Source of the DNA: a bacterium
Lineage (GTDB): Bacteria; Oederibacteriota; JAAXVQ01; JAUVAV01
NCBI GenBank assembly: GCA_021108215.1
Contig: JAIORK010000012.1
Span: forward strand, 1-64,000
Direction of reading: 5' to 3'
DNA length: 64,000 nucleotides
Positions 36,856 to 46,158 of the stretch are shown piece by piece. Below the pieces are notes generated by a model that ran no database searches, was not told the origin of the DNA, and worked only from the letters and a program-made list of their open reading frames with translations. A program made the translations under genes and the position numbers. The number at the start of each line of letters is the position of its first letter. Position 1 is the stretch's first letter.

Positions 36856-39851
36856 GCACCACTGCTTTGGAACATTCCGTGGATGTTGAGATTTTGGAAC
36901 CTACTCGAAAAATCCTTACGACAGAACATCTGGTGCAAGGTGATCACGGCCGGATACTGATATTGGTTTTGAAAAATCTGATCACCAATGCGCAGCGCGC
37001 CATTAGCCGCAAAGCCGCCGCCATGCCGGAGGAATTGCGCGAAGCCTATCTGGCTCAGACGCGTGTGGTGGTACGGTTTACTGAAGATGGTTTTGAAGTC
37101 GAAGACCAAGGTGACGGCATTGCGCCGGAAGTGGCGGAACGTCTTTTTGAACGGGGCGTCACTGAAGGTATGGGCCAGGGATTGGGTATGTTCACTCTGC
37201 GCCGGATACTGGATAAATTCGGCATGCATCTTCACGGTGAATCAACGTTCGGTCAGGGAACGGTATTCAAAGTAACCCTGACCCCGGCAGTTGTTACAGA
37301 TATTTCGCCGGTGGCCCAACAGCATCATGCGCGTTTGCAGGAAATTCATTCGGATGTCTTAAAAACCATGTTTGTCGGGGAAACCGCAGCTGAGACCGGG
37401 GAAGCCATGGATAAGGTGCTGGCAGCTGAAAAGGCGGCAATGCTACTTGTAGAAAAAGTCGAACCGCAAGTTGCTGTGCAGCAACGGTTGGATGACCTAT
37501 CAGTTGATTTCGAAGAACTTCAGTTTCAACATCAGAAGGCGGATGAAATCATTACGGCCATGCAGCAGGCATTACGCAGGCACGATATGCAGATTGGGAT
37601 AGAGCGGGGTGAAGTGCAAAATGTATTAGCTGATAATATTTTTTGGCAGTTTCGCACACAGGATTTAACTATCACGGCTTTTAAAGTTAAATATGTTTCA
37701 CACGAGGAGCATATTCTCTCCATTCGTGACCGGAAATCAGGCGAAGTGATAGGCCATGCCAATATCCAGCGCTACAATGAGAAGTCCGAATCGTGTTCAC
37801 TTAAATTTACCGTCTATCCGGCACATCGCCAACCCGAAAGAACGCAAAATGTTTCAGATCTGCTGCTCAAGATAATTAAGGAATCAGGGTTGCTTTATAA
37901 ACAATCTACTGTCCGGGAAGTGAGTTTTATTAAATCTCAGGATCCGGGAATGGCAGAGGAATGGGATCGTACCCAGGCTTTTTTGAAGAAAAATGGGTAT
38001 AATATATTGAATCAAAATGCCGCCCAATTCAGGTTTATTGAAAAAAAGATTGGGAAACGTTTTGATTTGATGACGAATATCCTGGCGTTTACCGGGTGGA
38101 CCGCGCTGACGTTGGGGTATGCCGCGTTATTACTGCAAGGCAATGGCGGTTGGTTTGCCCAGGGATGGCTGGCGATATTCAGCACAGGTGTCCTGCTCTT
38201 TGGGACGCGCAGCATCAGTGGTTTATTAGGTGCTGAAGTGATCAACCTGAGCCGTCGTTTTATTCGACCTGGACGGTTGGTGGTGAATCAGCTGCTGCAA
38301 GAACAAATCAGTCTCCAATTTGATCGGCAGGTTGATTTTGAGATGCTGGATCAGATTGACAGGCGTTTTGCGCAAACCACCTCGGACACGGTTTATTTTG
38401 CCAAGTGGCTGGTTCAGGATATCAACTGGCGAAGCGCGCCCACACGGATGCAACAGATTGGATTGGCCGCGTTGCAGGGTGTGAACCGTTTGCTGCGCAT
38501 GCTGCTGTTGCCGCATGTATTGGCTCAGGAGCAGATGCGGGTTGCGGGCAAAAGTGATCGTGCGATTTATCTTAATCCTTTTATGCCCCTGTATTACTAT
38601 TTTGCCCAGATCCTCGAATCTTTCCGCGTGATGGCTTTCAAACTCCGCATCCGATTTAGTGCTGATTACCGTAAAGTTATTCCAGAACAAAAAAACATCC
38701 CGGAGGGGATAAGTACAAGTACGAAGATAAAAACGCTTCCGGAAGAATTTAGAGAAGAAAATATTTTACACACAAAATCCGGTATTCGTATGAATGAAGG
38801 TCTGTTGATCCGGCCCTCGCGTTTGCTCCAACGCTGGCGTTTACCGCGGTTGATGTGGATGCTGATACTCTCTTTCGGATTTTCTGTGCTGGATCGTATC
38901 GCGCTGGTAATGAAATTAAGAGTCGCTGTGAATCAAATAAATCATGAAAATGCAGGACGTTTTTTTAATACAATGAAACGGCGCTATTTCCCTCACAATG
39001 ATATTGAGTCGCAAGCTTTTCGACCTGACATGATTGTTGAAGAGACCTTTTTGGGTCAAGCCGGTTTGATGGACGTTGTCGCCGGAAAGTACCGGGAATT
39101 ACCGGATGGCCGTGTTGCATTGGCTGTATACCAACCATTGCTGGCGGCACTCACATCTGATAACAAGCAATCCAGACTGATGCAATGGCGGCAGAAAATG
39201 GCTTTTGAATTGCTCCGGCACATGCTGCGTTACCGCAGCGCACAGTATTATCGCACCACACTGGCTCAGCGCATGGCAAACCAGGTGCGTGTCGGATTTT
39301 GGCAATGGGGAGAACGCCAACCGGCCCGCCTCGGCAGATGGCTGCACCGCGGACTACAGATGCTCACTCCAACAGGATATTTGAACCGGGTGCAGGCTGA
39401 ATTGGCTCGGCAGCATGCCGACCTGGACCGCAGTGCACAATTGGCGGAGATGCTGCAAGATCAGACCACGGCAATTGCCCGCGCCTATCATACGATGTCA
39501 CGTAATCCCAACCACCGGACGCGGTTGCATTTTACCAAGACAGTCATTCAATGGATCAGCCGGGTCAACAATGTCCGGCAGAGAAGTGTTGAGTTGCAAT
39601 ACTTCTCACAATTGGTCAGGAATATGCGTGCCATCAAGAGTGCCCCCGTTGCCGAATGGACCGGATTGCGCAGAAAACTGACAGCACCCAATAAACCGGT
39701 GCTTTATGTTCCGGTGGAGGTGCTGAGTTACAGGCACACGGCCGGGACGCTGCTTGATCTGCTCAGGCCCATGCCCTATAAAATTAGAGAAGTGTTTAAA
39801 AAACCATTTGCGCCCAAGCGGATCCGCACATCACCGGCCGGCGCCGCCTAG
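36816..39851 (+). CDS. HATPase/kinase domain and C-terminal membrane region (likely end of the giant protein)
   Basis: 1,011 residues. Residues 42-157 form a GHKL ATPase domain: N box LKNLITNAQRAIS, G1 box VEDQGDGIAPE, and G2 box GQGLGMFTLRR. A helical linker follows, then a possible GNAT-like region (about 285-405, LLLKIIKESGLLY). Two or more hydrophobic helices lie at about 418-470, and there is a long unrecognised C-terminus with a further hydrophobic stretch near 670-690. The histidine box belonging to this kinase (FGHDFGNIIN, His9057) lies in the preceding frame, so this is probably the C-terminal part of the giant protein, about 10,270 residues in all. As a separate gene, its ATG has GAGGG only three bases upstream, which is too close to work well. 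Confidence 0.8.
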   Translation: MLYVLAREHLHIVSTTALEHSVDVEILEPTRKILTTEHLVQGDHGRILILVLKNLITNAQRAISRKAAAMPEELREAYLAQTRVVVRFTEDGFEVEDQGDGIAPEVAERLFERGVTEGMGQGLGMFTLRRILDKFGMHLHGESTFGQGTVFKVTLTPAVVTDISPVAQQHHARLQEIHSDVLKTMFVGETAAETGEAMDKVLAAEKAAMLLVEKVEPQVAVQQRLDDLSVDFEELQFQHQKADEIITAMQQALRRHDMQIGIERGEVQNVLADNIFWQFRTQDLTITAFKVKYVSHEEHILSIRDRKSGEVIGHANIQRYNEKSESCSLKFTVYPAHRQPERTQNVSDLLLKIIKESGLLYKQSTVREVSFIKSQDPGMAEEWDRTQAFLKKNGYNILNQNAAQFRFIEKKIGKRFDLMTNILAFTGWTALTLGYAALLLQGNGGWFAQGWLAIFSTGVLLFGTRSISGLLGAEVINLSRRFIRPGRLVVNQLLQEQISLQFDRQVDFEMLDQIDRRFAQTTSDTVYFAKWLVQDINWRSAPTRMQQIGLAALQGVNRLLRMLLLPHVLAQEQMRVAGKSDRAIYLNPFMPLYYYFAQILESFRVMAFKLRIRFSADYRKVIPEQKNIPEGISTSTKIKTLPEEFREENILHTKSGIRMNEGLLIRPSRLLQRWRLPRLMWMLILSFGFSVLDRIALVMKLRVAVNQINHENAGRFFNTMKRRYFPHNDIESQAFRPDMIVEETFLGQAGLMDVVAGKYRELPDGRVALAVYQPLLAALTSDNKQSRLMQWRQKMAFELLRHMLRYRSAQYYRTTLAQRMANQVRVGFWQWGERQPARLGRWLHRGLQMLTPTGYLNRVQAELARQHADLDRSAQLAEMLQDQTTAIARAYHTMSRNPNHRTRLHFTKTVIQWISRVNNVRQRSVELQYFSQLVRNMRAIKSAPVAEWTGLRRKLTAPNKPVLYVPVEVLSYRHTAGTLLDLLRPMPYKIREVFKKPFAPKRIRTSPAGAA

Positions 39852-39900
39852 TCAATAGTAGGTATCACTTGCACTAAACATGAAAACAGACAGAATAGGC

Positions 39901-39929
39901 TTGCCAGCATAATTCGAACCCCTTATAAT
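39901..39929 (+). promoter_or_regulatory. Promoter of the response regulator gene
   Basis: TTGCCA (39901-39906), 17 bases, TATAAT (39924-39929). The -10 is perfect and the -35 good. The receiver protein can therefore be made independently of the giant gene. Confidence 0.7.
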
Positions 39930-39957
39930 ATTTGATGAATGATGGGGAGGATTGTAC

Positions 39958-40353
39958 ATGGCGGCAATGGGGAGAAAATTTAAAATTTTGATTGTTGAAG
40001 ATGAGCCCGATATTATGGAGTTGATTGACGTGACCCTTGATTCTGATGATTATGAATTGATGAAAGCGACGGACGGAGAGCAAGGGTTGAATATGGGCAT
40101 GACCGCGTCCCCTGATCTGATTGTACTGGACATCATGCTTCCGAAAATGGATGGGTATGAAATATGTCGCCGTTTAAAGGGCGATCGCAGAACAGCTGGA
40201 ATTCCGGTGGTGATGCTTACCGCCTTTGGCCAGAAGCGGGAGATTGAAGAAGGCTATAAAGTCAAGGCGGATGATTATATTGTCAAACCATTTGAACCTG
40301 TAAAACTTCGGCAGCGGATTAAAAAATTTCTTGTTGCCCAACCATCTGCTTGA
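39958..40353 (+). CDS. Single-domain response regulator (receiver domain)
   Basis: 131 residues consisting only of a CheY-like receiver domain. Acidic pocket residues are E14/D15, the phosphoacceptor is Asp58 (LIVLDIMLP), and the switch residues Thr88 and Lys110 are present (MLTAF, IVKPFEP). There is no output domain. GGGGAGG at 39944-39950 supports the ATG at 39958 over the in-frame TTG at 39952. It starts 106 bases after the histidine-kinase-like end of the giant protein. A phosphotransfer partnership is likely but inferred. Its targets are unknown. Confidence 0.93.
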   Translation: MAAMGRKFKILIVEDEPDIMELIDVTLDSDDYELMKATDGEQGLNMGMTASPDLIVLDIMLPKMDGYEICRRLKGDRRTAGIPVVMLTAFGQKREIEEGYKVKADDYIVKPFEPVKLRQRIKKFLVAQPSA

Positions 40354-40370
40354 TTCCACTGAGTCGTCCT

Positions 40371-40949
40371 ATGCGTATTATTGCCGGTCAATATAAAGGG
40401 AAAATATTGCAATCCCCATCCGGTTTGGACAGTCGTCCGACATTGACCAGGATTCGTGAGTCCCTCTTTAATATTTTAATGCCGCGTTTCCCCGGGGGGG
40501 ATTTTCTTGATATGTATGCCGGTACCGGCAGCATCGGTTTGGAAGCTGTCAGCCGGGGCGCTGCAAGCGTTGTTTTGGTTGAACAAGACCACGTGATTGT
40601 GAAAACTCTGGAAAAAAATGCCGGTGCACTTCAGGAATCCCGAACAGTTATTCATGTGCGGCGCAATGATGCGTGGCTGGAAGCCGGCCGGTTGATTGCG
40701 CATCATCGGGAATTTGATATTGTGTTTATGGATCCGCCGTATCAGCAGTCTGAAATTGCCCGCTGGGAAACAGGCATACAGCTTGGCCGGTTGCTCAAAC
40801 CGGACGGTCGGCTGATTCTTCAGCATAGCAGGCATTTGCCGGTTCCGGAACCATGGGCCGGATGTAAACGCCTGCAAACGCGTTTTTACGGGAAAACCGC
40901 GTTAAGTTTTTTTGCGGTGTCAACACCGATTGAAACAAGAGGGGATTAA
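40371..40949 (+). CDS. rsmD: 16S rRNA (guanine(966)-N(2))-methyltransferase RsmD
   Basis: 192 residues, normal length. It methylates G966 of 16S rRNA in the small subunit. MRIIAGQYKGKIL is the typical N-terminus, RPTLTRIRESLFNIL the conserved substrate-side helix, DMYAGTGSIGLEA motif I, and FMDPPYQ the catalytic motif IV. The frame is open to 40350, but the ATG at 40371 matches the family start. It follows the receiver gene by 17 bases. Confidence 0.93.
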   Translation: MRIIAGQYKGKILQSPSGLDSRPTLTRIRESLFNILMPRFPGGDFLDMYAGTGSIGLEAVSRGAASVVLVEQDHVIVKTLEKNAGALQESRTVIHVRRNDAWLEAGRLIAHHREFDIVFMDPPYQQSEIARWETGIQLGRLLKPDGRLILQHSRHLPVPEPWAGCKRLQTRFYGKTALSFFAVSTPIETRGD

Positions 40950-40950
40950 G

Positions 40951-42672
40951 ATGAAGTGTTTAACGATGTTGGTAATGACACTGTTTCTTTTGACAGGGGC
41001 CGGCATGCCGCCCGGATCGGCAGGGGCGTTGGAAAAAAAAATGACTGCGGTTGAAAAGCTCGCCAAGAAAATGAGCAAGAGTGTGGAATATAAACGGATG
41101 CTCCTTTTAGAAAAATTATCCGCCATGAATACCGAGGAATCACGCGGACTGATTATACAGACCATGCTGGAAGATAGATCCAAACCTGTACGGCGTACGG
41201 CACAGCGGCTCTTGTTCGGGTTGGATGATCCGCGTATTGCCGGGCAGATACATGCGGGACTGCGTGCTGAAAAACGCAAGATACGGTTGGCGGCGGTTGA
41301 TGTGGCCGGGATTGTGCGCGATCCTGAAATGGCCAATAAGTTGATTGCGGCGGCAGCGGCCTATCCGAAGGACACGGAATTAATTTTGTTGGTTATGGAG
41401 TCGTTGCGTGAATTGGTTTACCGCATGGAACCTCCCAAGGATTTTGAAGTACAAGTGCATCCTTTTCTGGATCACCGTCATCGGAAAATTCGGCAGACCG
41501 CCGTATTGGTTCTTTCGGTCATGGGCCGGCCGGCCAGCTTGCAGCCTCTCATGGCAGTATGGCCGAAGGCCGGGAAAAAAACCAAAGTTCATTTAATTGA
41601 TGCGTTTTCCAATATGGGGCGCATTGCTCCGGTCCCGCTGCTACTCGGCGTTTTACAGGAAAAGGATAAACGCCTGATGATGCATGCGCTTTATGCACTC
41701 GCGCAGATTCAGTCTTTTTCAACTGTCCCGGATATTCATCGGCTTTTACAGACACACCAGGACCCGCGGGTTCGCATGGCTTGTTTATATGCATTGGTGG
41801 AAATACCGGATCCGAAAAGTATTCCGGTTATACTCGATGTGATGGAGAGTCAGGATCCGACTGTATTGCACTGGGGAACGTATGCGCTGGCCCAACTCGG
41901 CGCAACGTCTGCCGGGCCAAAACTGCTGGAAAAATTGGACCATCCATCCAATCTGGTCCGCGCGACGGCTGTCATGGCACTGGGAGAATTAGGTGTTTTG
42001 CAGGCTAAAGAACCGCTTCGCAGCCTGATTACCAATCAAGATGAGGCGTCTGAAGTCAAGGTTGCTGCGGCGCGTGCACTGATTAAATTGGGAGATTCTC
42101 AGGGTGCGGATGTTTTATGGCAGGAGCTCCAAAGTCTTGAAGTACCGTTGGATTCCCGTCTGGCGTATGCAGTGGCTATTGGTGCCATCGCTAAGCCGGA
42201 GATGAAGGCGGCGGTTTTCAAAGACCTGACATCATCCCAGTTTACGCGGGCATTTACGGCTGCACTGATTTTGGGTGTGATGGGAGATCCGAGTGGTCGG
42301 GTAAAACTTATCACAGCACTGGAACATGGTTATTCCGATATTCGACGCTTTGCGATTATCGGCTTGGAAGGTATTTTGGACGATAAAAGCATTCGCGCGC
42401 TGGCAGATACAGCCAATGATGACCGGGACCCTTTGGTGAGAATTTTATGCGCTGCCGGTTTGGTGAAGGCGGGATACAAAGATTTCCGGCAGGTTTTGTG
42501 GCATACGCTGGATACCCGGGATGAGGATATTCGCTCGGAAGTCATCGCAGGGTTGGGGCGATCTGCGGACGACGAGATTCTCTATCAATTGAAATGGTAT
42601 CTTAAACGCGAACCTTCTATCCCGGTACGTCAAACCATTCAGCGGGTTATTCGGGAAAACCGGGATCGATAG
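40951..42672 (+). CDS. Secreted HEAT-repeat (PBS-lyase type) protein
   Basis: 573 residues. A signal peptide (MKCLTMLVMTLFLLTGAGMP, cleavage near residue 28) is followed by an array of about 14 HEAT-like repeats of roughly 30-38 residues. Examples are VRRTAQRLLFGLDDPRIAGQ and VRMACLYALVEIPDPKSIPV. Such solenoids bind protein partners; no catalytic motif is visible. AAGAGGGG at 40937-40944 marks the start at 40951. The partner is unknown, and an exported scaffold role is inferred. Confidence 0.85.
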   Translation: MKCLTMLVMTLFLLTGAGMPPGSAGALEKKMTAVEKLAKKMSKSVEYKRMLLLEKLSAMNTEESRGLIIQTMLEDRSKPVRRTAQRLLFGLDDPRIAGQIHAGLRAEKRKIRLAAVDVAGIVRDPEMANKLIAAAAAYPKDTELILLVMESLRELVYRMEPPKDFEVQVHPFLDHRHRKIRQTAVLVLSVMGRPASLQPLMAVWPKAGKKTKVHLIDAFSNMGRIAPVPLLLGVLQEKDKRLMMHALYALAQIQSFSTVPDIHRLLQTHQDPRVRMACLYALVEIPDPKSIPVILDVMESQDPTVLHWGTYALAQLGATSAGPKLLEKLDHPSNLVRATAVMALGELGVLQAKEPLRSLITNQDEASEVKVAAARALIKLGDSQGADVLWQELQSLEVPLDSRLAYAVAIGAIAKPEMKAAVFKDLTSSQFTRAFTAALILGVMGDPSGRVKLITALEHGYSDIRRFAIIGLEGILDDKSIRALADTANDDRDPLVRILCAAGLVKAGYKDFRQVLWHTLDTRDEDIRSEVIAGLGRSADDEILYQLKWYLKREPSIPVRQTIQRVIRENRDR

Positions 42673-42715
42673 GAAAAACAGCAGGATGGATGCATTTTAG
42701 GGTACCTATTTGCTA

Positions 42716-42744
42716 TTGACACGGCCCTTCCAATAGTGTATATT
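42716..42744 (+). promoter_or_regulatory. Near-consensus sigma-70 promoter of secD-secF
   Basis: TTGACA (42716-42721), 17 bases, TATATT (42739-42744). Transcription should begin near 42751, giving a leader of about 100 bases. Confidence 0.8.
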
Positions 42745-42787
42745 TTCCCAAATCTGTTTTATTTTCAATCATTTTATTAAAACAATT

Positions 42788-42823
42788 CATTTGCAGGGAA
42801 ATTCATGAATTGTCCTGCAAATG
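42788..42823 (+). promoter_or_regulatory. Hairpin in the secD leader
   Basis: A perfect 10-bp stem (CATTTGCAGG 42788-42797, CCTGCAAATG 42814-42823) encloses AATTCATGAATT, which can extend the stem. The ribosome site AAGGAGGAA (42832-42840) begins nine bases after it. There is no T-tract, so it is not a terminator. Control of translation or mRNA stability is plausible but inferred. Confidence 0.6.
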
Positions 42824-42848
42824 TACCGATGAAGGAGGAATTTTCATT

Positions 42849-44186
42849 ATGCGTTTACGCCAATGGTTAACCGCCCTGACAGTTGTGCTGGTGATTGCCA
42901 GCATCTGGGCTGTTTATCCGCCTTTTGATGTTAAGGATACTGAGGGTGGTTTGGTAAAAAAAGGAAAGATTCATCTTGGTTTGGATCTGCAAGGCGGGAT
43001 GTATCTCAAGATGGAAGTAGATACAAAAGAGCTGCCTGGGGATGTTGATATTAATGAGGCCCGAGACCGTGCTATCGAAGTTTTGCGTAACCGGGTGGAT
43101 GCATTGGGTGTTACGGAACCACTGATTACACGTGAAGGTCAAGACTGGATTGTGGTACAGCTGCCCGGAATCAAAGATCCGGAACGCGCGGTTAAAATTA
43201 TCGGCCAAACTGCATTACTGGAATTCAAACTGGTGGATGACACCCATAGTCTTACGGATATGATGGATGCGGATGGCAATACGGTGGCAGCTAAAGTTCC
43301 TGAGGGGGTCCAGATTATCTCTGGACGGGATGGCGAACTTTTTGTCATGGAATCCAAGCGCTTAATGACAGGCTCGAGTCTGACCGACGCGAAAGTCCAG
43401 ATGGATGGATACGGCCGTCCGATTGTTTCATTCAAAATGGACAACGCGGGTGGAAAGAAATTTGCCGGGATTACCGGCAGCAATGTCAATCGTCGTCTGG
43501 GAATTATTCTTGACAACCGGGTCTATTCGGCGCCTGTGATTAAATCACGCATTGGCGGCGGGAGCGGCATCATTGAAGGTCAATTCCAACTCCAGGAAGC
43601 CAAGGATTTGGCACTGGTACTCCGCGCGGGTGCACTGCCTGCGCCGGTTACGATCATCAATAAATATGTTGTCGGCCCGACGCTTGGCCGCGACTCCATT
43701 GAAAAAGGGAAATTATCCTGGATCGTGGGCGTTATTATGGTTGTGCTGTTTATGATTATTTACTACCGGTCTTCCGGTATTATTGCCGATGTGGCATTGG
43801 TGCTCAACTTTCTTTTTCTATTGGCGCTTCTGGCCGCCATCCAGGCCACACTAACCATGCCGGGCATTGCCGCAATTATTTTAACCATGGGTATGTCCGT
43901 GGATGCGAATGTGCTTATTTTTGAGAGGATTCGTGAAGAACTAAAAGGCGGTAAGACCGTGCGTGCAGCCATTGACTCCGGTTACGCCAAGGCGCTTTGG
44001 ACCATTATCGACGCCAATGTGACAACTTTGATTACAGCGTTTATTTTGTATCAGTTTGGTACCGGACCGATCAAGGGTTTTGGTGTAACCTTGCTTTGCG
44101 GTATTGGTATTTCGTTGTTTACCGCCTTGGTGGTAACCAAGCTTATGTTTGATTCACGTAAGCACTATAAAAAATTATCCATTTAG
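42849..44186 (+). CDS. secD: Protein translocase subunit SecD
   Basis: 445 residues. SecD is part of the SecDF complex, which uses the proton gradient to assist Sec export. An N-terminal TM helix (about 7-24) is followed by GLDLQGG, the typical start of the periplasmic domain. Five further C-terminal TM helices include GMSVDANVLIFERIREEL, the conserved TM4-loop region. AAGGAGGAA eight bases before the ATG at 42849 decides the start; an in-frame TTG upstream lies in the leader hairpin. secF follows after 30 bases. Confidence 0.95.
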   Translation: MRLRQWLTALTVVLVIASIWAVYPPFDVKDTEGGLVKKGKIHLGLDLQGGMYLKMEVDTKELPGDVDINEARDRAIEVLRNRVDALGVTEPLITREGQDWIVVQLPGIKDPERAVKIIGQTALLEFKLVDDTHSLTDMMDADGNTVAAKVPEGVQIISGRDGELFVMESKRLMTGSSLTDAKVQMDGYGRPIVSFKMDNAGGKKFAGITGSNVNRRLGIILDNRVYSAPVIKSRIGGGSGIIEGQFQLQEAKDLALVLRAGALPAPVTIINKYVVGPTLGRDSIEKGKLSWIVGVIMVVLFMIIYYRSSGIIADVALVLNFLFLLALLAAIQATLTMPGIAAIILTMGMSVDANVLIFERIREELKGGKTVRAAIDSGYAKALWTIIDANVTTLITAFILYQFGTGPIKGFGVTLLCGIGISLFTALVVTKLMFDSRKHYKKLSI

Positions 44187-44216
44187 GATTTAATCGCTGA
44201 GGAGGATATAAAGCCG

Positions 44217-45131
44217 ATGTTTCAAATTATTCGAGATACTCATATTGATTTTATGCGCGTACGTCGCAGTGCTTTTTTAATTTCCATTATGTTGTTGGGA
44301 ATTGGTATTTTTGCATTTATTCAAATTTTAGGAAATCGTGCCAATATGGGTGTGGATTTTTCCGGCGGTACCAGCATGGAAATTGAATTTGAGAAAGCCA
44401 TCGGGTCGGAGCGGCTGCGTGAGGCGTTGCGGCATCCGGATTTTCAGGATGTGAATCAGCAATTTATCCGTGAGGCGGGACGGTATAAATATATGTTGCG
44501 CGTTTTTGCTCCCAAGCTGCCAACCGAGCGGGTCAGTACACAGGTGCTGGAGGTTCTCAAGGAGAAAATCTTGGATAATCCTGTGACGCTGCTGGCTTCG
44601 GAAGATGTCGGGCCTTCTATTTCCGCTCATCTTCGTCAGCAGGCGATTTATGCAATTTTTTGGGCAGTGATTATGATTTTGCTCTATATTTGGTGGCGGT
44701 TTGATTTTCGGTTTGCCGTTGCGGCAACCTTTACAACGTTTCATGATGTTATTGGTATTCTGGGTATTTTTGTTCTGATGAAGTATGAGGTGAGCTGGAT
44801 TTTAATTACCGCACTTTTAACGGTGGCAGGGTATTCGCTCAATGACACCATTGTTGTGTTTGATCGTATTCGGGAGAATATGCGTCATCGCCGCAAAGAG
44901 GATATGTTGACGATTATCAATTCCAGTATTAATGAAACTTTGTCACGGACCATTATTACTTCAGGGACCACTTTTTTGGTGGTGCTCTCACTTTTTATTC
45001 TTGGCGGTGAAGTGATACATGCATTTTCTTTGGCCCTGATGATGGGTATTGTTATCGGTACATTTTCCTCGATTTTTGTAGCTTCAAGCATCTTGGCGGA
45101 ATGGCATACGCGAGATCCTTTGCCTCGGTAA
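44217..45131 (+). CDS. secF: Protein translocase subunit SecF
   Basis: 304 residues, six TM helices, partner of SecD in the same operon. NMGVDFSGGTSMEIEF is the conserved periplasmic entry motif, and SLNDTIVVFDRIREN the conserved TM4 region. GAGGAGGA precedes the ATG at 44217. The operon ends at the terminator at 45159. Confidence 0.95.
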   Translation: MFQIIRDTHIDFMRVRRSAFLISIMLLGIGIFAFIQILGNRANMGVDFSGGTSMEIEFEKAIGSERLREALRHPDFQDVNQQFIREAGRYKYMLRVFAPKLPTERVSTQVLEVLKEKILDNPVTLLASEDVGPSISAHLRQQAIYAIFWAVIMILLYIWWRFDFRFAVAATFTTFHDVIGILGIFVLMKYEVSWILITALLTVAGYSLNDTIVVFDRIRENMRHRRKEDMLTIINSSINETLSRTIITSGTTFLVVLSLFILGGEVIHAFSLALMMGIVIGTFSSIFVASSILAEWHTRDPLPR

Positions 45132-45158
45132 TGAATCGGAATAATAGATTGTTTTTGA

Positions 45159-45192
45159 AGCCATCTCTGGGGATTCAGGGATGGCTTTTTTT
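45159..45192 (+). terminator. Intrinsic terminator of secD-secF
   Basis: Stem AGCCATC (45159-45165) against GATGGCT (45180-45186), followed by a T-run to 45192. It lies 28 bases after the secF stop. Confidence 0.85.
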
Positions 45193-45213
45193 GTATAAGA
45201 GAAAAGTTCGTTT

Positions 45214-45242
45214 TTGATTCGGATGAAGAAATAAGGTATACT
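45214..45242 (+). promoter_or_regulatory. Promoter of the lipoprotein gene
   Basis: TTGATT (45214-45219), 17 bases, TATACT (45237-45242), directly after the secF terminator and 47 bases before the next start codon. Confidence 0.7.
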
Positions 45243-45289
45243 CAATAAAGATAATCAATGCGCAAAGTCTGTGTAGGATGTGATTTTTT

Positions 45290-46018
45290 ATGAATCGACT
45301 TTGGATAGTCAGTATAATCGTGCTAATGGCCGTGTTGCCCGCCTGCATGCAGGGGAAAATACCGCAACGAAGTATTGATTATCAAAAACCGCAGGAAGTC
45401 GTGAAGTCTTATTATGATTACCGGCGTTTGGAAAAGGCCGGTGTAGAAACCATCAAAATTAAGACGCGCTATTTTGACCGAACTGTTTCGCTGGCTTATT
45501 ATTTGTATACCATTGCCCGGGCTTTTGAAAGTTTTGGGAGGGAAACCGATGCCAAACGCCTATATCTCCGGCTTTTGATGAATTATCCGCTGCTTTACCA
45601 AGGCGGGCAGTTGGGTATTATGACGGAGAACCGGTTGATCTGGCTCTTGGGGGATAAGAGCTGGGTCGTGACTTCGGTGGATGAATTAATTCTGCGTTTG
45701 GAAAGAGCGGTGATCAAACAGGATGCCCCGGCGCTGCGAAAACTAATTTCACGCGACTTTGGGTTTGGGCGTGATTACAACGAGCGATTTGCCGTAAAAT
45801 ATAAAGACGGGCTGGAAGTGATTGTCTCGGAATTCGGGAATTTGGAGCATCCGCAGGTGGAAATTGTATCCAAAATTGAAGATGATACAATTGTCTTAAA
45901 AACCACTGGTTGGGAATCAGGGAACAAAAACTGGTTTTTTTCACTGCATAAAAATCATCGTCTTCAGGGATGGGAATGGGATCTGGCGTATTGGGAGATG
46001 ACCGTTCAGGCGCAATGA
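45290..46018 (+). CDS. Predicted lipoprotein of unknown function
   Basis: 242 residues. The N-terminus has a hydrophobic signal with lipobox LPAC (Cys19), so a lipid-anchored envelope protein is expected. Residues 60-110 are helical with a TPR-like look (YLYTIARAFESFGRETDAKR). The C-terminal half (about 135-242) alternates strands and resembles an NTF2-like or similar alpha-beta domain, but I do not recognise the family. It has its own promoter. AGGATG about ten bases upstream is the only ribosome-site candidate. The adjacent LolCD genes give the cell a lipoprotein-sorting route. Confidence 0.8.
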   Translation: MNRLWIVSIIVLMAVLPACMQGKIPQRSIDYQKPQEVVKSYYDYRRLEKAGVETIKIKTRYFDRTVSLAYYLYTIARAFESFGRETDAKRLYLRLLMNYPLLYQGGQLGIMTENRLIWLLGDKSWVVTSVDELILRLERAVIKQDAPALRKLISRDFGFGRDYNERFAVKYKDGLEVIVSEFGNLEHPQVEIVSKIEDDTIVLKTTGWESGNKNWFFSLHKNHRLQGWEWDLAYWEMTVQAQ

Positions 46019-46158
46019 TTTTCAGCAAATCAGAAAATAGTTTTTCAGTGGCTATTCTGATGCGAATAAGTTACACTGAATTTAAATGATATCGTGTTTG
46101 GAAAAAACATAGTGATACCTGGACGTAGCATGAATGATCAACCAGCGGAGGGGAACGC

